64,000 bases of DNA from Apium graveolens (lineage: Eukaryota; Streptophyta; Magnoliopsida; Apiales; Apiaceae). The stretch spans positions 98,941,261 through 99,005,260 of the forward strand of contig NC_133653.1 in NCBI RefSeq assembly GCF_009905375.1, written 5' to 3'. Below, piece by piece: positions 57,154-64,000 of the stretch. The notes beneath the pieces were generated by a model. That model saw only the letters and a list, made by a program, of their open reading frames with translations, ran no database searches and had not been told where the DNA came from. The stretch's first letter is position 1; the number at the start of each line of letters is the position of its first letter. The position numbers and the translations under genes were made by a program.

Positions 57154-58174
57154 TGTTAGGAATATGCCTTAGGCTTGATGATAAGTTCACCAAAATACCT
57201 TAGTAGATTTAATTTAGTATTTTTGTAGCACTCAACGAATGATCAATTTAACATCCGTTGAGAGAGTAGCTTATGTTTTAATATGTTTGTAACACATTCC
57301 TGCATACTACAATACCTTAGAGATCTAGAAGTTGTAAGATATTCAAAGTCATGTTGAATACTAGTTTGATATGCAAAATAGGTTGGCTAATTGTACATAT
57401 TAGATGCCTTGTAATTTTGCATAAGTGAAATGGAGTTAACTACTATGGAAGACTTTCAACGGATGATTCTACAAGGTTTCAACGGATGATCCAAGTCATA
57501 TTCAATGGATGATCTAATGAAGTTTCAACGAATGATTCAACACAGTTTCAACGGATGATCCAATGAAGTTTCAACGGATGTTCAAATTCAAATTACAGTT
57601 GATAGTGACTTGACAGTCATATGGGTTGATTAGATGCAAATGGAATGTGGCAGCCTATATATAGGTTTTAGAGAACAAAGAAGCATTTTCATTTCCATGC
57701 TTACTTGAAGAAAATCAATGATACTGGATGAAGAAATGAAGAAGCATGTGAATAGACACAGACACATTTTGTTTTATTAGTTTGTCTTATTCACTTGTAA
57801 CTTGGTAATATATAAACCAAGAGTAGCTAGTAGAAAGGTAAGTACTTGAATTAGAGAAATAGAAAAGGCTGTACTTGTGAAGAATTTCTCTGTTCTTGTA
57901 ATTCTACTTGTAAGCAGCTGTGTGTAAACCTTGCATCAAAGAGTTCTCGATCTTATATATATCTATGGTGAAAAAGTTCAATCCACCGGAAAGTTTTTAA
58001 ATACTTGTGTTTAATTACTTTGTGTTTGATTACCTCAATATTTTTATTCCGCACTTTTGCTTAATCAAACATTTTTATATATTGAGTTAGATTTTTTCTT
58101 GAAATTGAAAAAGAAACCAGAATTACATTCAACCCCCCTTATGTAATTCTTTGTTAGATTGTTTGGGAATAACA
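57154..58174 (+). repeat. Copia-2 3' LTR
   Basis: TGTTAGGAATATGCC to GGGAATAACA, 1021 bases. It carries the same 23-bp array (starts at 57456, 57479, 57502, 57525, 57548, 57571) and an intact TATATATA at 57656-57663. Near its start CTCAACGAATGATC faces CATCCGTTGAG with 7 bases between. Confidence 0.93.
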
Positions 58175-58618
58175 GATTAGTATTCTTTAATTGTATCTTA
58201 GGATAATTGATTTGCATGGCTTATATGTGAAGTTGCATGGATTTGACACATTTATTTATTCGCTTACGTATTCACTTAGTTGCTTGTTTGTTATTGTGAT
58301 AAATCTTTGTAAGCGATTCGCGGAGTAATCCTTTTCTTATAAGTCCTTTATACTTATTCTTAGGATTCTAAATTATTGATCGTAACGTGATTCTCGTATC
58401 CCTTCATAGTTCGTAAGATAAGGCCATTTTACAAAATAGGTTTTCTTCGAAAACTAACGACTTTTACATACACTTATTTGGTACGTATAATCACAATATC
58501 GACTCGGAAACTTAATTTACCATTCATAATATAGTGTGGGCTAAAAAGTCTTTCCCCAATCGTTAGAGTTACAATTCATCGATTGTTTTGTAAAGTCCCA
58601 AAAAATTGGGTTATTACA

Positions 58619-59473
58619 CATTCCCTGAAACTAATATATAGAGTTATGGTTAAGAGAACTACTATGACACATGCATAAGATATATATCATATTTTATTTG
58701 ACAAAGAGTAAGAAAAAATAATAATCAATAAGAAAGGAAAAACATTGAAAGTTAAAAATTGAAAGATTTTATTTATAGTAAGTTGTCTTGTGATAATTGT
58801 TTTAAATTAATGGATGTTTGTTTTAGTATATATTAGTCTACATAGTGATAAGATGTGTTATTTTTGTAAGATTTGATTAATTTTATGTTAGTAAGTCTTT
58901 ATTTTATGCTTGAAATTTAATAAATGTAATTATTAATTTTATTTCTAAAGTGATATTTAAAAAGCATATAAAATAGTAATCAGTAAATAATAATATAAAT
59001 ATAGAATACGTAAATGTAAATTATGAGTAAAAATTAAAATTAAATGATAAAATAAGGAAGATAGATAATTAGTAAAAATGTATAATACATTTATTAAGAA
59101 AATATTATTATGATAATCTGATACGTGTCAATTGCTGGTGTCAAGGTTATTCTTCTAGTTTTAGTAAAGATTTGAAAAATCTCGATCATACCAAGAAAAT
59201 AAAAAATCATTCGATAAATATTGATAAAATTTATATTAAATCAAAAATAATTGATGATATAAAATTAAATGGGAAATGAGAATGATTGAGAATTAGATGA
59301 TTAATGAGTATGGTATAGAATTAGTGGGGTAACTAAGAGAGAAAAAGAAAATAAATGAATTAATAAAAAAGGCAGCAAAAGATAAAGTAAATAATATAAG
59401 CATAGCATAACATATCAATTTTGATGATGGAATGGTATGTCTGTTAGTATTTGTGCAGATTAATTAATGATAT

Positions 59474-59504
<31 letters not shown>

Positions 59505-60399
59505 AAAATAAAAAAATTGAAATTAAGAGTAAAAAAAGTTGATGAGAAATTAGGAGAAGAGATAATTGGTGGATAGTGTAGAAAAAGAAAAAGTGAAAGA
59601 AAGAATTATAAGAGGAAGTCCAAGAGTCTCGTAACAGATGTCCTATAAATTATAAATTATAATGTTCTAATAATTTAAGACAAGGTTTTTGCACATCAAA
59701 TCCAACAACATGCCTTATTTTTGTGTTTTATTATTAAAATAACAATACATTTAAATAATAATTGGAGGGAAATAAAAAAAGGTGAGAAGGAAGTGATGTT
59801 CAATAAAAGAGTAAAAAAAATATTTTGTTAATAGAAATTGTACTGGGCATGCAAAGTGGTGCACTATATCCCACTATTTTAATACACCATTAGGATATAA
59901 TTGGAACACTTAAATATTCAAAATGTCTCAAAATTTAATTTAAGACAAAAATTTAGGATATTCTTAGACTTGTTCTAAGTGAAATGAGAATGAGAGAGAA
60001 TTATGTGATATTAATTAATGACAGAGATAAGTAAGTTAAATTATATATAAAAAAAGTTAGTGGAAGTTGATGTCAGCAACCGAAGGAGAAGCTAACACGT
60101 GTCAGTTACGGATGCGCATTAACTTCTATTATATTTTGATTTTGATTATTTATGGTTGGTATAAGTTTGGCAAGAAACTAAATTAGGAAGTATGTTTTAT
60201 TTGATATAATTAGTTTAAATTTAGAGATGGTAATATTTCGTAATTTTTAGAATTTGATTGATAATAGAATAATAGAGTAAAAAGTATTGAAATTGGATAA
60301 GAACTAGGATTTAAAAATTGAATTAGAGTAATGGGCCTAAAATTTGGATCAAATTCTAATATGGATAACTTGTACGTTAATATATAGGGTTTTGTATTG
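58619..60399. other. AT-rich intergenic DNA, no gene seen
   Basis: No reading frame, RNA gene or clear element is visible. It includes a TA microsatellite (59481-59503) and many short A/T runs. It is the first DNA outside the retrotransposon cluster. Confidence 0.6.
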
Positions 60400-61330
60400 T
60401 TATAAATACATCATATTCGTTTTCCTCGTTTTAATTATTAAAATTCGTAGGGCTCTAATCAGCATAAATCAGCAGTCTTGTAAAATTCGTAGAAAATTCA
60501 TCGTAAGTTAGAATTCAGTGATCCTAGACCTTTCGGAAGGTCTTTTCGTTCTCTATAACTTTTGTGTTTTTAGTGTTTTTCTTGATAACGTCGTTTAGAG
60601 GGTCAAAAAGGGTAAATTCATATCTTATCAGTTTTTGAGATAAGATTTCGATCGATCGTACTAGTGTTTTAAAAATTATGTATTATATGTGTATATTTGA
60701 TTATCAAAATATGGGCTAAGTGATGATATATTTGAAATTATTATGTGTTATAAGTATATATATATTGTTGTGTATGCGTAGTGTGTCTCGCCGATAATTT
60801 TGAATCTTTGATTTATGCCATGGTTTGTGAAAATATCGAATAAAAACTTAGGACCGCAGTCACCGGATTGTAGTGACAGTTTTCAGAAAATTTAGGACCG
60901 TTATCACTGGGTTGTAGTGGTCGTGGCATAGATTATGGGTTTTGAATTATTGTCTTTAATGTGGTATGTGTACTGTGTGTCGAATAAGAATAAGAATTTG
61001 TATCGAAAGTGTGTGTTTCGTATATTGTATAGCTTATCGTATTTTGTTATATGTGTATATGTTACTTGCCCTACAAGTTGGATCGATGGGTTTCTTGCTG
61101 AGCTTTTTAATCACCCCTTTCGATTTCGGGTTTCGTGTAAGAGTTGAACTTGGATAGCATTGGAGTTCGAGGACTTAGATTTGGAATAGATTGACTGTTG
61201 TACTTCCGTTAGCTGCGCTTTTGTAATAATAATCTTTGTAATAGAATTTTGGATTAGTAAATTATATTTTCTATTAGTTTTCGATTTAGAATTAATATTT
61301 CGGAAGTGCGTGCTGTTATAGAGATGAACT
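60400..61330 (+). repeat. Possible degraded LTR-like block
   Basis: The region has TATAAATA (about 60401), a leader-like stretch, and two related segments near 60848-60930 (AGGACCG...CACCGG/TGGGTTGTAGTG). No clean terminal inverted repeat, target duplication or coding region is found, so this is only a suggestion. The open frames at 60935-61157 do not resemble any protein I know. Confidence 0.25.
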
Positions 61331-61774
61331 TTTATTGGTCCTAAAATAATACATAATTTCCTGATTAATTAATTGATATGTGGTAAAATCAGAAATTATA
61401 ATATAGGATATGATTCTCAAATATGAGGAACAAAAATTAATCAGCTCATTATATATTAGTTTTAAAATTTTAATTGAAGTAATAATTGAGTTTTTTAATA
61501 TTAAAAATTGATAAAATCTATACTATTATATTAAAGATAAAATATTGAAAGTTTGTTTGTCGTTCCTCTGGTCAGTCAATCCAGAGTCGTTAGATATTTC
61601 AGATCAAATAATGAAAATTGTTGGATTTAATACAAAAATTTATTATATACGAGCAAATCCAATGCAATTTTATAAGTGATGTCATTTTAATAATTTAAAA
61701 CTAAATGCTAAAAACTTCAATTCCAAAGGGGTTCCATCCATGCAAAAATGTATAAATGCATACTTGATTCTAAG
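61331..61774. other. AT-rich intergenic DNA, possible short mobile element remnant
   Basis: The sequence TCTATACTATTATATTAAAG at 61518-61537 resembles the TC start of some plant Helitron families (weak memory). No matching hairpin-CTRR end can be fixed. Confidence 0.2.
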
Positions 61775-61925
61775 TAGGCTGTTCACGAACCGAATCGAGC
61801 CGAGCCGAGTTTTGACCAAATCGAGCCGAGCTTTATTTTTTATCTAGACGAATCGAGCCGATCCGAGCCGAGCTTTTTTATCGAACATAAAATCATGTTC
61901 GAGCTCGAATTCGTTAACTAACTAG
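61775..61925. repeat. GAGCCGAGC-type degenerate repeat
   Basis: Four to five units of the form AATCGAGCCGAGC within about 110 bases, followed by TTCGAGCTCGAATTCG. Dispersed sequence of this type is common in dicot genomes; its class is unclear. Confidence 0.6.
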
Positions 61926-62439
61926 GTCTGAGCAAAATACTAGGTATGAGCCCAAACTCTCATATCCAATTCAATAATCCCGATTAGCCGATTAGGTCAC
62001 ATTCTAACAGACACGACTCATAAATTATATTTTCACAACTAACTAAACGAGTTATAGAGTGAGAGACAGAGTATTACAAATTTAGATATAGTTTCTTTTG
62101 AAAGTTATGGTTTCCTTTGAATAATTTGCAAGTTCAAATTAGAGTGTCCACTGATTTTGATATTTTCTTTGCTAAACAGGCTGGTGTAAAATTTGATGAT
62201 TTTGGGCAAAGGACCAGTTGGACTATTGCTTCCTGATCCGGCTGCCAATTTATCATTATGTAGTGAATTTGCACAACTAGTTTTTTTGTAGAATATTTTT
62301 ATTATGTCCGGAAAGATAAACTTTGATCCCTCTGTTAGAAGTTGAAATAAAAAATGTACTTCTGTTATTTGTATTTAACTCCACTGTTGTATTAAAATTT
62401 TAATTGTTATCTAAGAATTGCGCGCATCAATTTTTCCCG

Positions 62440-62900
62440 TTTTTATATTGTTTTTTATTTTTTATTTGTCAGTTATATAATTGAAACCGAACCAATTATA
62501 ACCGAATCCATTATAACCGAATCAGAACTTTTTAAACCTAAACAGAATCTGAACACTGGCGGTTGCGATTTTCGATTTTAGAAACCGGTGATATATGATT
62601 GCGGCTCCGATTTTATAAAAAACTGAGCCGAACCGGCCCTCTCTCCCCTAGCAGTAGTTATTATTTTATTATTATTATTTATGGAGCGCACATCAATTTA
62701 TTTGTTTATAGATTGATTTTTATTTTTTTATTTAATCGATTTTGTAACCGAAATTGAATCGATTATAATTAAATCGAGATTTTTTTTTAATCAAAACCGA
62801 ATTCGAATCAATAATTGCTTTTTTTGAGTTTAGAAATCGAAAATATATAATTATGATTTCAATTTTATCCGGAAACCGAACCGAATTAAAAATAGATCCT
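62440..62900. repeat. Two diverged copies of an ACCGAA-rich block
   Basis: The segment 62440-62640 (TTATTTTTTATTTGTCAG ... GAGCCGAACCGG) is followed at about 62705-62897 by a copy with the same order: A/T-rich lead, ACCGAA units, an ATTTTAGAAA-like stretch, ATATAATTATGATT, and CCGAACCGAA. The second copy has lost many C/G residues. A tandem duplication or two insertions of one short element would both fit. Confidence 0.55.
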
Positions 62901-63011
62901 TACAAAAAGTGTGAGAATTTTGGTTTTAAACGGGGTTGTGCAATTACATGTCACTTGCTTAGTTTATGTTTTCGAACAGGAAAAAAAGAGGCAAGTGCGA
63001 TAGAATAAAGG
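62901..63011 (+). promoter_or_regulatory. Immediate upstream region of the reductase gene
   Basis: Leader ends in a purine-rich stretch (AGGAAAAAAAGAGGCAAG) and AAAGGATGAG around the start. No clear TATA box is recognised within the last 100 bases. The diverged repeats directly upstream (62440-62900) may form part of the promoter. Confidence 0.35.
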
Positions 63012-63129
63012 ATGAGTGGAAGAGGAAAGGTAGTATGCGTAACAGGAGCATCTGGATACATAGCTTCATGGCTCGTCAAGATGTTACTTGAACGTGATTA
63101 CACTGTCAACGCCACTGTTCGATCTCTCA
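63012..63129 (+). CDS. Cinnamoyl-CoA-reductase-like short-chain dehydrogenase, exon 1
   Basis: The only host gene in the window. Exon 1 encodes 39 residues plus one base: [20 protein letters not shown] and onward to ATVRSL. The [10 protein letters not shown] stretch is the nucleotide-binding glycine motif of the extended SDR family that includes cinnamoyl-CoA reductase, cinnamyl-alcohol-dehydrogenase-like and phenylacetaldehyde reductases, which use NADPH. The protein should act in the cytosol. The exon is closed by a GT at 63130, phase 1, as I recall for the first intron of related plant genes. Relatives usually read RDP where this has RSL. Which reductase it is cannot be told from exon 1. 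Exon 2 lies beyond the window. Confidence 0.85.
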
Positions 63130-64000
63130 GTTTGTATTCTTGCTCCCTTTTTCTTTATATATTTCTATTTCTTGTGTTTCTTGATATGTTGACTTACACA
63201 CAATGGGTGTTTTATTTTACTTAATTTACCGTGTTTTCTTAAGTTCAAGTTCGAATTTAGATACCCAGTTACTGATATGTGTAGGCATTTAAAGTAAAAA
63301 AACTTGTTGTAAATTGTTCAACGATTTGTGATGATAGTTAGTGATTTCCCATGTTGTGCAACTTTGTGTGATCATTGTTTAACTGGGATTTATAATAAGT
63401 AGAAACTCGATAAATGAATATTCAATAAACGAATAATCTTGTCAAATCAATTTTTTTTTCTGATCCCAACCTAACAGACACAATATATTTTTAACCTCAA
63501 TAAATGAATAATGTCTGTTAAATGAATAAAATTTTCCGGTTCTGAGCATATTAATTATCGAGGTTTAACTGTAGTTTGTGTTTGCTCGTGGGCTCTTATT
63601 TAGAAATTGTTCTTGTTTGGTGTCTAGCACGGTTTTGTCAAGTACATCGGCTAGTTGTGAATGTGATTGCTAGTATGAGGAAAACATGTTCTGCTTTAAT
63701 TAACCAAGCTTTCTGAAATCAGATCCGAAATTACTGACTGTTATTCTATTAGAGATAAAGTCTTTAGAGATAAAGTCTTCTATTGTGTTGTGTTTCTACC
63801 TATCTAAATTTTCAATTTCCACCAGTTTTTTGCCCCTTTTTTCCCTTTTTTGCTAAGCAGGTTTTGGCCTTTTTTTCTCTAGTCAGGTTTTGGCCTTTTG
63901 ATTTACTTAAGCCATTTACTATAGAGAATTCACTTTTTTTTTCATCCATTTGTGATCCTTTCCTATCTTATGTTATATTGGGATTGTTTAAGCAACAGCA
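63130..64000 (+). other. Intron 1 of the reductase gene (runs off the window)
   Basis: Begins GTTTGTATTC. No second exon with the expected KTEHL-type sequence is found up to 64000, so the intron is at least 0.87 kb. The frame through the intron stops at 63222-63224. T-rich tracts lie at 63830-63900. It contains the inverted-repeat element below. Confidence 0.7.
63403..63566. mobile_element. MITE-like inverted-repeat element in intron 1
   Basis: AAACTCGATAAATGAAT (63403-63419) is matched in inverse orientation by ATTAATTATCGAGGTTT (63550-63566). The 164-base body is AT-rich and has internal partial repeats (CAATAAACGAATAATC; CAATAAATGAATAATG). No coding. The target duplication is not certain. 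Confidence 0.6.

Larger units (their letters stand above)
34416..58174 (+). mobile_element. Copia-2: SIRE-like Ty1/copia retrotransposon
   Basis: Both LTRs (34416-35439 and 57154-58174), both copies of the target duplication GATTA (34411-34415 and 58175-58179), tRNA-Met-type primer site, gag, protease, integrase, RT, RNase H, a long 3' ORF and a polypurine tract are all present. Without the Athila-3/Copia-3 insert (41905-53898) the element is about 11.8 kb. The large 3' ORF and the WYLxSGCSRHMT protease type point to the SIRE/Maximus branch. Every frame has stops or shifts, and integrase is truncated. Confidence 0.9.
25384..58618 (-). mobile_element. Tekay-1: Tekay/Del-like Ty3/gypsy element, host of the cluster
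   Basis: Minus-strand element whose 5' LTR ends at 58618 and whose internal region runs from 31085 down to 25384, where Athila-2 cuts it in the integrase. The 5' LTR is split by Copia-2. Order on the minus strand: LTR, tRNA-Met-type primer site, acidic leader ORF, gag, an LTR-derived block replacing the protease region, reverse transcriptase, RNase H, integrase start. The chromodomain that would confirm the chromovirus branch lies outside the window. Stops and shifts are frequent, so this is the oldest-looking insertion. Confidence 0.75.
31086..58618 (-). repeat. Tekay-1 5' LTR, split by Copia-2
   Basis: Plus-strand ends are TGTGACGCCCCCAAATTC at 31086 and TTGGGTTATTACA ending at 58618. Copia-2 with its GATTA duplication interrupts it at 34415; the LTR resumes at 58180. 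The spliced length is about 3.8 kb. Part of it (31980-33900) is duplicated at 26949-28855. The sequence just beyond 58618 does not resemble any element in the window, so this is the edge of the whole cluster. Confidence 0.85.

Noticed and set aside
59481..59503. TA repeat as a replication or regulatory element
   Set aside because: A simple microsatellite in AT-rich DNA with no supporting context.
60935..61157. Two overlapping short open frames (70 and 63 codons)
   Set aside because: No recognisable motif; likely chance in a region that may be a decayed LTR.

Overview
The window is plant nuclear DNA, almost certainly from a dicot. It has long AT-rich stretches, Ty1/copia and Ty3/gypsy LTR retrotransposons of plant lineages (SIRE-like, Athila-like, Tekay/Del-like) with tRNA-Met- and tRNA-Asp-type primer sites, and the first exon of an intron-containing plant reductase gene at the right end. 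The species cannot be read from the sequence. Lineage names rest on remembered family features and have not been tested by tree.

From base 1 to 58618 the window is one nested retrotransposon cluster. I use these names. Tekay-1 (minus strand) is the host element: it ends at 58618 and its internal region reappears at 25384-31085. Athila-2 (plus, 13094-25383) sits in the Tekay-1 integrase. Athila-1 (minus, 5709-13093) sits in Athila-2, and Copia-1 (minus, 1-5708, SIRE-like) sits in Athila-1 just before its third reading frame. A 4.2 kb Tekay-type solo LTR (20644-24861) sits in the Athila-2 3' LTR with target duplication TTAAC. On the other arm, Copia-2 (plus, 34416-58174, SIRE-like) sits in the Tekay-1 5' LTR with duplication GATTA. 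Athila-3 (plus, 41905-53898, badly deleted) lies in Copia-2, and Copia-3 (minus, 45555-53560, TNT1-like) lies in Athila-3 with duplication CCTTT. The left ends of Copia-1, Athila-1, Athila-2 and Tekay-1 are outside the window.

No element looks autonomous. All coding regions carry stops, frameshifts or deletions, and several have lost catalytic residues: Copia-2 protease, Athila-1 integrase, Tekay-1 reverse transcriptase, Copia-3 protease motif. Copia-1 lacks integrase, reverse transcriptase and RNase H. Copia-3 lacks the polymerase YVDD block and most of RNase H.

From 58619 to 63011 the DNA is unique-looking, AT-rich intergenic sequence with a possible degraded LTR-like block, GAGCCGAGC-type repeats and a duplicated ACCGAA-rich block. 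At 63012 starts exon 1 of a cinnamoyl-CoA-reductase-like short-chain dehydrogenase; its first intron runs off the window and holds a small inverted-repeat element.

The most unusual signals are two. First, a short motif (TCAACGGATG and its complement) is repeated through Copia-2: as a 23-bp array in both LTRs, as an exact 24-bp in-frame array in the integrase-RT linker, and as facing pairs elsewhere. Second, the Athila elements carry a GC-rich island followed by a TATA box twice, once in the LTR and once before the third reading frame; the island sequence matches within a copy but differs between copies.
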